Shown here in pieces: positions 1-9,334 of a stretch of 64,000 bases of DNA; the stretch's first letter is position 1, and every line of letters begins with the position of its first letter. The position numbers were made by a program, and so were the translations under genes. Location: assembly GCA_902778925.1 (NCBI GenBank), contig CACYZN010000012.1, forward strand, positions 1-64,000, read 5' to 3'. The stretch is from an uncultured Bacteroidota bacterium (GTDB taxonomy: Bacteria > Bacteroidota > Bacteroidia > Bacteroidales > P3). The notes under the pieces were generated by a model, which had not been told where the DNA came from, ran no database searches, and was given only the letters and a program-made list of their open reading frames with translations.

Positions 1-91
1 AGCCTCCGCGCACAACATGAATGTGAACCGGTTCATGGTCTCCTGAGTAGAACATGAACCGGAAGTTGAATATCTTGAAGAGGGTGGGCAT
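1..91 (-). CDS. DUF4160 domain protein, N-terminal part only
   Basis: The reading frame starts with ATG at 89-91 and runs off the left edge, leaving 30 visible residues. They begin MPTLFKIFNF and contain FYSGDHEPVHIHV, the typical start of DUF4160 proteins, which are small (about 80-100 residues) and often lie beside DUF2442 genes in toxin-antitoxin-like pairs. The start lies 3 nt after the stop of the YD-repeat gene, so the two are probably co-transcribed. Function in the cell is unknown. The family call rests on the N-terminus alone. Confidence 0.75.
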   Translation of the reverse strand, partial: MPTLFKIFNFRFMFYSGDHEPVHIHVVRGG

Positions 92-94
92 GGC

Positions 95-835
95 TTATCT
101 GTCCACCGGGAAGGCAATCTCGCGCTCGATGACCTGGTAGGGCACGTTGTTGCGGTAGATGGTCTGACGCACCCAGTTGTCGTCCTCGTCGTACTCATAG
201 ACGTAGCTATGCTTCCAATTGAGGTGCTCGTCGTAGTTGAAGGAACTGACCTCGATGAGGTTGTCGTGGTCGTCGTAGTAGTAGGTGGTGAGGGCTGAGA
301 GGAACTCGTCGGCATCGTAGAAGCGCCACTCGATGCGGTTGCCGCGGGCGTCGTACTTGTAGAGGTAGTGCTGCATCAGCTCGCCGTCGCGGTTGTAGAA
401 CTCCATCTCAGTGCAGTTGCCCTTCTGGTCGTACTTGTAGGTGCGCTTCTCGGTCATCTCGCCGGTCTCGTCGAAGCTCTGCTCCTCCACTTTGAGGCCG
501 TTCTTGAAGGTGCTGCTCTCCTTCTTGGTCATCTGGTTGCCGAGGAACACCGTGCGCTCGATGCGGTTGCCGTCGCGATCGTTGAGGTAGGCGGTGCGGC
601 CGGTGAGCATCTTCTCGCGGTTGTACTCATTCCAGCCAAGCGAATAGCCGTTGACGTCGAAGAAGTAGCTGTACCACGTGTAGTCGTCGGCCTTGGTGCG
701 GAACTTGTCGGCGAAGTTGCCGCGCTTGTCGAAGGTGATGCTGTCGATGCATATCAACTGACGGCCACCGTCGCGACCACCACGGAGGTTGTAGGTGTAC
801 TCAATCACATAGATTGCGTTGCCGTGGATGCCCAT
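95..835 (-). CDS. YD/RHS-repeat-like hypothetical protein
   Basis: 246 residues. From about residue 65 onward the protein is a chain of short repeats of the form Y-x-YD-x-x-GN-x-x-E (for example YKYDQKGN, YKYDARGN, YYYDDHDN, YEYDEDDN), as in YD/RHS and related tyrosine-rich beta-repeat proteins. There is no signal peptide or membrane segment at the first ATG. The start overlaps the end of cstA by 31 bp, and the same frame continues upstream without ATG, so the N-terminus is uncertain. An A5G6 run in cstA at 884-894 could, with a one-base slip, join the two frames. Function unknown. Confidence 0.6.
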   Translation of the reverse strand: MGIHGNAIYVIEYTYNLRGGRDGGRQLICIDSITFDKRGNFADKFRTKADDYTWYSYFFDVNGYSLGWNEYNREKMLTGRTAYLNDRDGNRIERTVFLGNQMTKKESSTFKNGLKVEEQSFDETGEMTEKRTYKYDQKGNCTEMEFYNRDGELMQHYLYKYDARGNRIEWRFYDADEFLSALTTYYYDDHDNLIEVSSFNYDEHLNWKHSYVYEYDEDDNWVRQTIYRNNVPYQVIEREIAFPVDR

Positions 836-2364
836 TTCGGTACGCGAGTTCTTGCGGGGCTTGGGGCCTGCAAATGCCTCCGGCCCCCCTTTTTCCGTCT
901 GCGAAGCCTATTGACACGCTGGATGCTTCTGAATCTGGCCATCCAGAAAGGAGCCGCTGAGGCGCCGACGAGGGTGATAATGCCGGCAATGATATAGCCC
1001 CAAGGGTTTGGTATGACGCTGCCAAGACCCTCCTTTTGGGCCACGAGGATGAAGCTTGCACAGACGAAGGTCATGAAGTTGGCCGGCAGAATAGTGAGCA
1101 GTGAGGCATAGCCCCTGCCTTTCTTCAACAGGAAGGCCGTGATGGCCCAAAGGGTGAAGACAGCCAGTATCTGGTTGCACCAGGCGAAGTAGCGCCAGAT
1201 GGTCTGGAAGCCGTCGGCGTCGCTGAAGGCATAGACCAGCAGTCCACCAGCCAGCACAAACAGAGGCAGAGCCACGGCTATGCGCTTTGCCATGGGCTTC
1301 TGGTCGATATGGAACTGGTCGGCCACAATGAGGCGTGCCGAGCGCATGGCGGTGTCGCCACTGGTGATGGCGGCACAGATGACGCCAAGGATAGATATGA
1401 CAGCCAGTACCTTGGGGAACCACGCGTTGCAGATGACACCCACCATGGCGTCACCGCTCTTGCCGACGCACAGCTCCGGCTTGTCGTGGAAGAAATAGGC
1501 GGCGGCGGCAGCCCAGATAAGGGCTACGACACCCTCGGTAATCATGGCGCCGTAGAAGATGGGGCGTGCCTGTTTCTCGTTAATCATGCAGCGGGCCATA
1601 AGGGGCGACTGCGTGGCGTGGAAGCCGCTGATGGCACCGCAGGCTATGCTGACAAACATCATGGGGAAGATGGGGTTGGTCTCCGAATGGGGATGGCGGT
1701 TCTCGAGGCCGTCCCAAATCTCAACCAGATGCACATCAGGTATCACGAAGAAGGCCACCACCAGCATCACGGCCATGGCCAGCAGCAGAAAGCCGAAGAT
1801 AGGGTACACCTTGCCAATCACCTTGTCGATGGGCAGCAGGGTGGCCACCAAGTAGTAGACGAAGATGATGACGGGCCATATCCACAGCGGCCAGCCAGGG
1901 GTGAAATTGTCCACCAGCAGCTGCGACGGAGTCTTCACGAACACAGCCCCTACCAGCACCATCAGTACGATGGTGAAGAAAGCCATGAAGGTCTTCACCC
2001 TCTTGCCCAGGTACTTGCCGTGGATTTCGGGCAGCGAGGCGCCGTCATGCCGCAGGCTTATGAAGCCTGCGATAAAGTCGTGCACCGCACCGGCAAAGAT
2101 GCTGCCGAAGACAATCCACAGGAACGAGGCGGTGCCGAACTGCGCACCCATGATGGCGCCACAGATGGGTCCCACGCCCGCAATGTTCAGGAACTGGATG
2201 AGGAAGATGCGCCACGGCTTCATGGGCACGTAATCCACCCCGTCGGGGTGCGCCACGGCGGGCGTCACGCGCTTCGGGTCCACGCCGATGACACGTTCTA
2301 TAACCTTGGAATAAAGCCAGTACCCAAGAATGAGTAATACGACAGAAACAATGAATGTTATCAT
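805..2364 (-). CDS. cstA: Carbon starvation protein CstA family transporter
   Basis: 519 residues with many hydrophobic helices. The N-terminal signature GVDYVPMKPWRIFLIQF followed by NIAGVGPICGAIMGAQFG (about residues 42-75) is that of the CstA family. CstA carriers import peptides, and pyruvate in some bacteria, across the inner membrane during carbon limitation. Bacteroidota members are usually about 475-485 residues, so the basic tail from about residue 490 is longer than expected and reads over an A5G6 tract. A good promoter lies upstream at 2390-2420. The family call is secure; the substrate is not known. Confidence 0.9.
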   Translation of the reverse strand: MITFIVSVVLLILGYWLYSKVIERVIGVDPKRVTPAVAHPDGVDYVPMKPWRIFLIQFLNIAGVGPICGAIMGAQFGTASFLWIVFGSIFAGAVHDFIAGFISLRHDGASLPEIHGKYLGKRVKTFMAFFTIVLMVLVGAVFVKTPSQLLVDNFTPGWPLWIWPVIIFVYYLVATLLPIDKVIGKVYPIFGFLLLAMAVMLVVAFFVIPDVHLVEIWDGLENRHPHSETNPIFPMMFVSIACGAISGFHATQSPLMARCMINEKQARPIFYGAMITEGVVALIWAAAAAYFFHDKPELCVGKSGDAMVGVICNAWFPKVLAVISILGVICAAITSGDTAMRSARLIVADQFHIDQKPMAKRIAVALPLFVLAGGLLVYAFSDADGFQTIWRYFAWCNQILAVFTLWAITAFLLKKGRGYASLLTILPANFMTFVCASFILVAQKEGLGSVIPNPWGYIIAGIITLVGASAAPFWMARFRSIQRVNRLRRRKKGGRRHLQAPSPARTRVPKWASTATQSM

Positions 2365-2389
2365 AACAATCTATAGTTTTTTCGGGCTG

Positions 2390-2420
2390 CAAAAATACAC
2401 ATATTTTACAACATGACAAA
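2390..2420 (-). promoter_or_regulatory. Promoter of cstA
   Basis: On the minus strand, TTTG at 2417-2420 is followed after 19 nt by TATTTTTG at 2390-2397, matching the Bacteroidota -33/-7 consensus TTTG and TAnnTTTG. Confidence 0.6.
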
Positions 2421-2433
2421 AAAAAGGTATCCT

Positions 2434-4200
2434 TTATATCTCCTCGAGAAGAGAATATAGATAAGGATTGCCGTCGGCGGCTACGATACGGTATGTCGCC
2501 TTACAGTCGGGTCGACCACCACGCCTCCAAAGGTAGACCTTAACCCTTGCGCGGCTAAAGGCCAGGCGGCTTTTGACGAATAGATCGAGCGACAGGGGCT
2601 GGTGTACCGAGTCGTTGGCGTCGGCACCATGCCAGTCAACCATACGGTCTCCGAGCCAAGTCTCCATAACCAGAGTGACATTGCTGTCGACCCCATTCAC
2701 AACACTATTCACCAACACATACCGGTTGCCGCCCAAAGCCGATGCCACAGTATCGAGCAGCATGATATACTCGTCGTCGGTTGCCACAGTTCCCTCCTTG
2801 ACCACACGTTCGTGCCATGGCAACGCACCCTCGGGACGGCGGCCAAGCAGGCACACCTTGGTGCCGGTGCAAAGCCGGTAGTCGAGCAGATAGGGCCAGC
2901 GTTGCCGCACAGCCAGCATCTCCTCGTCGGAAAGACGCGACGTAACCACATAGTCGACATCCATGCAGCAGGCCTCGTCGAATGCGCAGACATGCTCTGC
3001 CACAGCGCTATCGTAGTAGGCCAGCATCGAGGGATGTATATCGAGCAGCAGTCCCACATTCTCCTTGCCGAAACGCTGCTGTGCTGTCGCCGCCATCTCG
3101 ACCGAGGCCGGTATATACTCCCGCCGGATAACATCGTAATGCCGACGCACAGTAAACAGGGTAACCAGCAACGCCGCTGCACACAGTGCGACCAGTGCAT
3201 CGGTGCGCCACGGCCGCCGCTCGCCGACCATACCAACCAAGGCAAGCAGCAGGAAAGGGTAGCTGAAAATGAGCACCGAGTATTGCAACACCGGACTCAC
3301 CTGTCGCGAATAGACATACCCCACCAGCAAAGGCAGGACAAAAAGCGTCAATGCGGCGACAACCAGCTGGCGGCGTTCACGCCACACCTTGGGGTCGAAC
3401 GTCAGTACCCACACCACAGACACCAGCAGAAGCACCCCCCACGAGTGATGGGTGAGGTAGCGCACATATCGGCCAAAGAACGACACTTCGGGAACGCCCA
3501 GCCACCCTCCTACCCCTTTGAGGTCGAACAGCTGGTGGTGCGTAACACCCCAGTGCGGCACGAAAAGCAGCACTGCCGCAGCACACGCCACCGCGTAGCG
3601 CCACAATTCCTTGCGCCCGACGAAGAAAAGCCCCGCCACGGCGAGCAGTGCTGCCGCGAGGGCACAGAAATAGTGCATATAGGCACACGCCGCCGCACAC
3701 ACCGCAAAGCCAGCCACCGCCGACCATCGCCAGCGTCGCTCGACAAAAAGGCGCGTCCAGCAATGCAACAGCAGCAACATGAAGAACAAGCCTGTGCCGT
3801 AAGGTCTCACAGGCATCGAGTAGTAGACCGTGTATTGCGAAAAGGCCATGATCGCGGCAGCCCAAAGGGCGGCATGACCGCCGTACCAGCGACGTGCCAC
3901 GCTGTACATCAAAGGTATGCAGCCGATGCCCAGCAGCAGGAACGGCAGCCTGAGCAGAGGTGCCGAGGTGCCCACCACCCTGCTCCACAGCCAAAGCAGC
4001 ACCTGCATGCCGGCAGGATGGCCGTCGGGCATGACACCGCCGTGTACAAGGTCGGCGATGTTGTCGAACCGCAGGCGGAGTATGGCGCTCAGCTCGTCGT
4101 GGGTGAGCGGTGCCCACAACTCGGCCACGCGCAACGCCGCACCCAAAGCCACTATCAGCCACAGGGCGAGGCGTTCCGTTCGCTGGCGGTCGAAGTGCAT
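2434..4200 (-). CDS. Family 39 type membrane glycosyltransferase
   Basis: 588 residues: about ten hydrophobic helices in residues 10-400, then a soluble C-terminal domain of about 190 residues. The first helix is followed by an HDE motif (Asp35-Glu36), the acidic pair expected in the first periplasmic loop of PMT/ArnT-type (GT39) enzymes, which use polyprenyl-phosphate sugars. A YYSMPVRPYG segment follows in the usual place. The gene begins 9 nt after the beta-CASP hydrolase gene ends, so they may be co-transcribed. The acceptor, a protein or a cell-surface glycan, cannot be read from the sequence. Confidence 0.75.
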   Translation of the reverse strand: MHFDRQRTERLALWLIVALGAALRVAELWAPLTHDELSAILRLRFDNIADLVHGGVMPDGHPAGMQVLLWLWSRVVGTSAPLLRLPFLLLGIGCIPLMYSVARRWYGGHAALWAAAIMAFSQYTVYYSMPVRPYGTGLFFMLLLLHCWTRLFVERRWRWSAVAGFAVCAAACAYMHYFCALAAALLAVAGLFFVGRKELWRYAVACAAAVLLFVPHWGVTHHQLFDLKGVGGWLGVPEVSFFGRYVRYLTHHSWGVLLLVSVVWVLTFDPKVWRERRQLVVAALTLFVLPLLVGYVYSRQVSPVLQYSVLIFSYPFLLLALVGMVGERRPWRTDALVALCAAALLVTLFTVRRHYDVIRREYIPASVEMAATAQQRFGKENVGLLLDIHPSMLAYYDSAVAEHVCAFDEACCMDVDYVVTSRLSDEEMLAVRQRWPYLLDYRLCTGTKVCLLGRRPEGALPWHERVVKEGTVATDDEYIMLLDTVASALGGNRYVLVNSVVNGVDSNVTLVMETWLGDRMVDWHGADANDSVHQPLSLDLFVKSRLAFSRARVKVYLWRRGGRPDCKATYRIVAADGNPYLYSLLEEI

Positions 4201-4209
4201 AGCCTTGGG

Positions 4210-5610
4210 TTAGAGTTCCACCTCGTCGCGGAACTGCGGTATCGACACGCGGTGCCAGCCTGCGGCATCGAGGGTGGCGGCAAAGTGCTGCTGGGTAGCT
4301 TCCTCGCCGTGCACCAAGAAGATGCGCTTCATGCGGCGTTTCTCCTGGCACGAGATATAGCGCAGCATCTCGCTGTAGTCGCCGTGACCGGAGAGCGACT
4401 CGATGCGGCGCAGCTCGGCGCGCACCTTGTGACGCTGACCGAAGATGGAGACCTCCTCGTCGCCACGCATTATCTTGGCGCCAAGGGTCGACGGCTCGCA
4501 GTAGCCCACGCAGAGCACTGTGGTGGCGGGATTGTCGATGTGGTTGGCCAGATGGTGCTTCACACGGCCGGCCTCCATCATGCCGCTGGCGGCGATGATG
4601 ACGCAGGGCTTGTGGCGAATATTGAGCTGTTTACTCTCCTCGACACTCTGTATGTAGTGCAGACGGTCGAAGCCGAAGGGGTCGGGGTCGGTCTGACAGT
4701 AGTCGGCAATGTTCTGGTTAAAGCACTCGGTGTGCAGCTTCATGATGTTGGTGGCGCTGATGGAGAGCGGGCTGTCGACGAAGACGTCGATGTCGGGCAG
4801 CAGGCGTGCGTGCTCCAGACGGTCGAGGGCGTAGATAATCTCCTGCGCACGGCCTATGGCGAAGCTGGGTATGATGAGCTTGCCCTTCTTCTTGGTGCAG
4901 GTGTCGAGCACCGCCATCAGGAGCTCCTGCTCGGCGTCCTGCATGCTTTCGTGCAGGCGGTCGCCGTAGGTGCTCTCCATGACGAGATAGTCGACCTGGG
5001 GGAAGGGCTCGGGGTCCTTGAGTATCTGCTTGTCGTAGCGGCCTATGTCGCCGGTGAAGCCGAGGCGGATGGTGCGGCGTCCCTCCTTGACCTCGAGGTA
5101 GACGAGGGCCGAACCCAGTATGTGGCCGGCGTCGAAGAACTCGACGGTCACCTCGCCCTCGATGTTGAACTTCTTGTGGTAGGGCACCGAGATGAAGCAG
5201 CCCATGCAGGCCTGCGCGTCGTGTTCGGTATAGATGGGTTCCACCGGGTCGAGGCCTTGAGCCTTGCGCTTCTTGTTGAAGGTCTGGGTATCCTGCTCCT
5301 GTATGCGGCCGGCGTCGGCCAGCATGATGGCGCAGAGGTCGCGGGTGGCGGGGGTGCAGAGCACGGTGCCGCGGAAGCCCAGCTTGTAGATGTAGGGTAT
5401 CAGGCCGCTATGGTCGATGTGGGCGTGGCTGAGGATGAGGTAGTCGATTTCGGTTGGGTCAAAGCCGAGGTCGCGGTTCATGGCGTCGGTCTCCAGGCCC
5501 TTGCCTTGATACATGCCGCAGTCGAGCAGTATGCGCACGCCGTGGCGAGTGGTGATGAGGTGCTTGCTTCCGGTTACTTCGCGGGTAGCGCCCATGAATT
5601 GAAGCTTCAT
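4210..5610 (-). CDS. Metallo-beta-lactamase / beta-CASP RNase-like hydrolase
   Basis: 466 residues. The N-terminal metallo-beta-lactamase domain carries the zinc motif HAHIDH (residues 62-67). A beta-CASP domain follows, then a C-terminal RNA-specificity segment with SGHGDYSE and LVHGE. This is the layout of CPSF73-like exoribonucleases/endonucleases of bacteria (YsnA/MTH1203 type), normally cytosolic and acting on RNA. It sits 18 nt downstream of the T9SS leucine-rich-repeat gene and 9 nt before the glycosyltransferase gene. The family call is strong; the RNA substrate is unknown. Confidence 0.9.
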   Translation of the reverse strand: MKLQFMGATREVTGSKHLITTRHGVRILLDCGMYQGKGLETDAMNRDLGFDPTEIDYLILSHAHIDHSGLIPYIYKLGFRGTVLCTPATRDLCAIMLADAGRIQEQDTQTFNKKRKAQGLDPVEPIYTEHDAQACMGCFISVPYHKKFNIEGEVTVEFFDAGHILGSALVYLEVKEGRRTIRLGFTGDIGRYDKQILKDPEPFPQVDYLVMESTYGDRLHESMQDAEQELLMAVLDTCTKKKGKLIIPSFAIGRAQEIIYALDRLEHARLLPDIDVFVDSPLSISATNIMKLHTECFNQNIADYCQTDPDPFGFDRLHYIQSVEESKQLNIRHKPCVIIAASGMMEAGRVKHHLANHIDNPATTVLCVGYCEPSTLGAKIMRGDEEVSIFGQRHKVRAELRRIESLSGHGDYSEMLRYISCQEKRRMKRIFLVHGEEATQQHFAATLDAAGWHRVSIPQFRDEVEL

Positions 5611-5628
5611 ATTATAGGTATTTTTATG

Positions 5629-6939
5629 TTATTCCACAATGATTTTGCGGCCAGCGGGGCCGACCTGGACGATATAGACGCCGGCGGCGGGCAGGCGCAG
5701 GCAGGTGGCGGCACCCGAGCCGATGCGCTCGAAGAGCAGACGTCCGTCGGCCGAGAAGAGTCGCTGCGGGGTACCATGGGGCCCAAGTATGGTCACGGTG
5801 CGCCCGTCGACGTCGAGCTGCCAGTCGACAGCCTCGGCGGCCGCGAGCGAGGCGGTGGCGAAGGTGGCGGTATAGACCGCGTCGGCCGTCACCACCACGC
5901 GGCGCGGGTTGTCGCGCACGCCGTCGTTCCAATGGTCGAAGCAGAAGCCTTCGAGCGGCAGGGCCCCGATCTCGGCCTCGGTGCCGGCGGGCAACAGGGC
6001 GTTGCCGATGCCTATGCCGCCGGCGGTGGCGTCGACCACAAGGCGGAAGAAGGTTGCCATGGCGGTATCGTGCTGCAGCACAGTGTCGTGCACCACCACG
6101 GTATCGCCCGTGGGCACGGTGTCGTGGCGGTAGGCGAAGAGGTGGGCGGTGAGGGTCATGTCGTGCAGGGGCTGCACGATGCGGGGGTTGAGGGTGTCGC
6201 CGTCGCTCCAGCAGGCGAAGAAGTAGCCGTCGGCCGGCACGGCGGCCACCACCACCGAGGTGCCCGAGGCATAGGTGCCGCCACCCGTGGCGCTGCCCCG
6301 TTCGGGACGATTCACACCCACGGCGAGGGTGAACTGGCAGCCCACGTCGCTGACGGTGCCGCAGCCGCTCCACGGCGTGGCCGAGGTGTAGGCCTCGACA
6401 GTCTGGCAGGGCACCTGCAACACCACGCCCGAGAGGTCGGTGCCGGTGAAAGTCGACGTGGCGCACACCGGCGGCAAAGCGCTGTGCATCACGACAGTGG
6501 CCAGGGCTGTACAGTTGGCCAGGGCCGCCGGACCCAGACTGTCGATAGTGGCCGGAAGCGATATTTCGGCCAGCGAGTTGCACAGGTTGAAGGCGTTGGC
6601 CCGCACGGAGGCTATGCCCTCGTGCAGCACCACCCGCGTCAGACCTTCGCAAAAATAAAAAGCATGGTTGCCCACGGCGAGCACCGCGTAGGTGGTGTCG
6701 TCGTGGACGACGGTGGCCGGCACCTCGAGCACGCCGGTGGGTTTCACATAGTTGACCCAGCCCTGTGTAGGCTGGTTGGAGGCGTTGGGGTAGACCACCA
6801 CCACGCCGCCGTCGACCACACTGTAGTAGAGCGTCTGGCCCGTGGGGGCCGGGGCGGAAAAGTCGTAGGCCCGCGCCGCCGTCGCCACCACAAGCAGCAA
6901 CGACAACACCAACGGGGCCACCAAATGTTTCTTAACCAT
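5629..6939 (-). CDS. Secreted leucine-rich-repeat protein with T9SS sorting domain
   Basis: 436 residues when started at the ATG at 6937-6939, which gives a clean signal peptide (MVKKHLVAPLVLSLLLVV, cleavage near ARA-YD). The frame is open further upstream, but that part is low-complexity DNA of the 11-bp array. Residues about 70-180 are BspA-type (LRR_5) repeats such as LTRVVLHEGIASVRANAF. Two GYFFACWSDG/GFCFDHWNDG blocks resemble InlB B-repeats. The C-terminal about 70 residues (RLFSADGRLLFER to VYIVQVGPAGRKIIVE) match a type A T9SS sorting domain. Probably cell-surface attached. Confidence 0.85.
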   Translation of the reverse strand: MVKKHLVAPLVLSLLLVVATAARAYDFSAPAPTGQTLYYSVVDGGVVVVYPNASNQPTQGWVNYVKPTGVLEVPATVVHDDTTYAVLAVGNHAFYFCEGLTRVVLHEGIASVRANAFNLCNSLAEISLPATIDSLGPAALANCTALATVVMHSALPPVCATSTFTGTDLSGVVLQVPCQTVEAYTSATPWSGCGTVSDVGCQFTLAVGVNRPERGSATGGGTYASGTSVVVAAVPADGYFFACWSDGDTLNPRIVQPLHDMTLTAHLFAYRHDTVPTGDTVVVHDTVLQHDTAMATFFRLVVDATAGGIGIGNALLPAGTEAEIGALPLEGFCFDHWNDGVRDNPRRVVVTADAVYTATFATASLAAAEAVDWQLDVDGRTVTILGPHGTPQRLFSADGRLLFERIGSGAATCLRLPAAGVYIVQVGPAGRKIIVE

Positions 6940-7009
6940 AGCTGACCCATTAACGTAGCCCGACCTATAATATTGTGCCGCCGCCCAAAATAGTCCCGCC
7001 ACGACCCGA

Positions 7010-7165
7010 CACCGCACCCCGGCCGCACCCCGACCGCACCCCAACCGCCTCACCACCGTACCATGACCGACCAGAGTCGGACCTGATACGGACCTGATAC
7101 GGACCAGATACGGACTTGATACGGACATGGGCCGGAGTTGGTTCGGACTTGATAGGGACCAGCCG
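7010..7165. repeat. 11-bp-periodic intergenic array A
   Basis: Degenerate 11-bp units run in register for about 14 copies. The left part is made of units like gaccgcacccc (7021-7053), and the right part of cggacctgata-like units at 7078-7088, 7089-7099, 7100-7110, 7111-7121 and 7144-7154. The stretch 7133-7155 is identical, on the other strand, to 43404-43426 in array B. It lies just upstream of the T9SS leucine-rich-repeat gene. Confidence 0.8.
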
Positions 7166-7236
7166 CTGACAACCAAGCAGTTACAAAAGGCCATTTTTAC
7201 AGCATTTTGGGCTTTTGTTCAAAAGTCGAAATTTAA

Positions 7237-7267
7237 TTTGCCATGTCGGTAAAGTTTCGTATTTTTG
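7237..7267 (+). promoter_or_regulatory. Promoter of yidC
   Basis: TTTG at 7237-7240, a 19-nt spacer, then TATTTTTG at 7260-7267. This leaves an untranslated leader of about 70 nt before the yidC start. Confidence 0.6.
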
Positions 7268-7345
7268 CAAACTGTCTTCTCGCCGGAGATAACGATTAGT
7301 ATATTATAAACCAAGCTATAAGCGCAAACGTAAAAGAGAGAAACA

Positions 7346-9313
7346 ATGGATAAAAAGTCAATCGTAGGACTTGTACTGATATTTGCCATCTTCGTTGGCT
7401 ACATGTTCTGGGTCGCCCCCTCGAAGGAGGAGCTGGCCGAGCGGCAGCGGGTGTACGACTCGACCATGGCCGCCAACCTTGAAGCCCAGCGCATCGAGGA
7501 CAGCATCATGGCCGCCAAGGCCGCACTCGACAGCATGGCCGCCGCCGGCGACACCGTGCTGCCCGGCACCCAGCGCAAGGTGGCCGACATGGGCGTATTC
7601 AACGCCGCCGCCCAGGGCAACGCCGCCGTCATAGAAATCGGCAACGAACGCATGGCCATGCAGTTCAACACCCAGGGCGCCCGCGTCGACCGCGTGGTGC
7701 TCACCGGCTACCAGACCTACGACAGCAACGAGCTGGTGCTCATCACCCCCTCGGACGACAACATGAACCTCGTCTTCTCGACCGAGGACAACCGTGTGGT
7801 CAACACCAAAGACCTCGTCTTCACCCCCTACGTCGACGGCCAGCCATGGAACGGCGACGCGGTGGAAATAGCCGGCGACGACTCGCTGCACCTGAGCCTC
7901 CGCGCCGATGTGCGCGACAGCGCCAACCAAGGCTACCTCGAGTTCGCCTACACCATCCATGGCGACAGCTACGAGGTGGACTTCGACATCAACTTCGTGG
8001 GTCTCAAGGAACTGGTGCGCAACACCCCGTACATGGACTTCCAGTGGCAGAACCGCATGCTGCGACAGGAAAAGGTGAACAGCGGCAGCCGTGGCCGCAG
8101 CAACCGCAACAGCGACCGCGAGCGCTACTACAGCAGCATATACTACAAGACCCCCTCGGACAAGAACCCCGACAACCTGAGCCTCGGCCAGGACAAACAG
8201 AAACAGGTCAAGATAAACCTCGACTGGGTGGCCTTCAAACAGCAATACTTCGCCGCAATACTGAACTCGGAAGGCGGCATCTCCTTCGAAAACGCCGACC
8301 TTGCCGTGAACACCGACAAGCGCGACACAGCCAAAAACTACCTCACCGACATGGGCGCCATCATAGGCCTGCCCTACGACCAGAACAGCCCGCAGATGCA
8401 CATGAGCTGGTACTACGGCCCCACAAAACTGCGCGACCTGCGCGCCATGCACCGTGGCTATGACCGCATGCTGCCCCTCGGCTGGACCATCATCTCCAAG
8501 AGCATCAGCCGCTACCTCATAGTGCCGGTCTTCAACTTCCTGGAGCGCTTCAACTGGAACTACGGCATCATTATCCTCGTCTTCACACTGCTCATACGCC
8601 TCATCCTGCTGCCCTTGGTCTACAAGAGCTACCAGGGAGGCGCCATCATGCGCGTGTTGAAGCCCGAGATGGACGCCCTCAACAAGAAATACCCAGCCCA
8701 GGAACAGGCCATGCAGAAGCAGCAAGCCATGATGGCACTGCAGAAGCGCGCCGGCTACAGCCCCATGGCAGGCTGCCTGCCCGTGCTCATACAGATGCCC
8801 TTCCTCACCGCCATGTTCATGTTCTTCCCCATAGCCATCGAGCTGCGCCAGAAGCCATTCCTGTGGTGCCCCGACCTGTCGACCTACGACTCCATACTCG
8901 ACTTTGGCTTCAACATACCGCTCTACGGCGACCACATCTCGCTCTTCTGCCTGCTCATGTTCGGCATGCAGTTCTTCTACACCTGGTACACAATGCGCCA
9001 GCAGGCCAGCACGCAGAGCATGCCCGGCATGAAATTCGTGATGTACTTCATGCCCTTCATGATGCTCTTCATCTTCAACAGCCAGAGCGCCGGACTGAAC
9101 CTCTACTACCTCATCTCGCTCACCTTCACCATGACGGTGATGATGCTCATACGCCGCTTCACCAGCGAGAAGAAGGTGCGCGCACGCATGGCCGCCTACG
9201 ACGCCAAGCACGCCAACGGCAAGGGCGGCAAACCCAAGAAGAGCAGTTTCGCCAAGCGTCTGGAAGAGCTCCAGAAGCAGGCCGAGCAGATGCAGAAGCA
9301 ACAGAGAAGATAA
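7346..9313 (+). CDS. yidC: Membrane protein insertase YidC
   Basis: 655 residues, long form. An N-terminal membrane anchor (IVGLVLIFAIFVGYMFWV, residues 6-23) is followed by a large periplasmic domain to about residue 375. The conserved insertase core then starts at FNWNYGIIILVFTLLIRLI, with YSPMAGCLPVLIQMPF and NLYYLISLTFT segments. The C-terminus is a lysine-rich tail (SEKKVRARMAAYDAKHANG onward), which in long YidC homologues contacts ribosomes. The protein inserts and folds inner-membrane proteins, alone or with SecYEG. nhaD follows after 21 nt. ftsY, for the same targeting pathway, lies elsewhere in this window. Confidence 0.97.
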   Translation: MDKKSIVGLVLIFAIFVGYMFWVAPSKEELAERQRVYDSTMAANLEAQRIEDSIMAAKAALDSMAAAGDTVLPGTQRKVADMGVFNAAAQGNAAVIEIGNERMAMQFNTQGARVDRVVLTGYQTYDSNELVLITPSDDNMNLVFSTEDNRVVNTKDLVFTPYVDGQPWNGDAVEIAGDDSLHLSLRADVRDSANQGYLEFAYTIHGDSYEVDFDINFVGLKELVRNTPYMDFQWQNRMLRQEKVNSGSRGRSNRNSDRERYYSSIYYKTPSDKNPDNLSLGQDKQKQVKINLDWVAFKQQYFAAILNSEGGISFENADLAVNTDKRDTAKNYLTDMGAIIGLPYDQNSPQMHMSWYYGPTKLRDLRAMHRGYDRMLPLGWTIISKSISRYLIVPVFNFLERFNWNYGIIILVFTLLIRLILLPLVYKSYQGGAIMRVLKPEMDALNKKYPAQEQAMQKQQAMMALQKRAGYSPMAGCLPVLIQMPFLTAMFMFFPIAIELRQKPFLWCPDLSTYDSILDFGFNIPLYGDHISLFCLLMFGMQFFYTWYTMRQQASTQSMPGMKFVMYFMPFMMLFIFNSQSAGLNLYYLISLTFTMTVMMLIRRFTSEKKVRARMAAYDAKHANGKGGKPKKSSFAKRLEELQKQAEQMQKQQRR

Positions 9314-9334
9314 CGAAAATCAAAACAATACACT

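Noticed and set aside
2602..6945. 1447-codon open frame on the plus strand
   Set aside because: It is antisense to four well-supported minus-strand genes, has His/Gln/Arg-rich composition typical of a GC-rich shadow frame, and matches no family.
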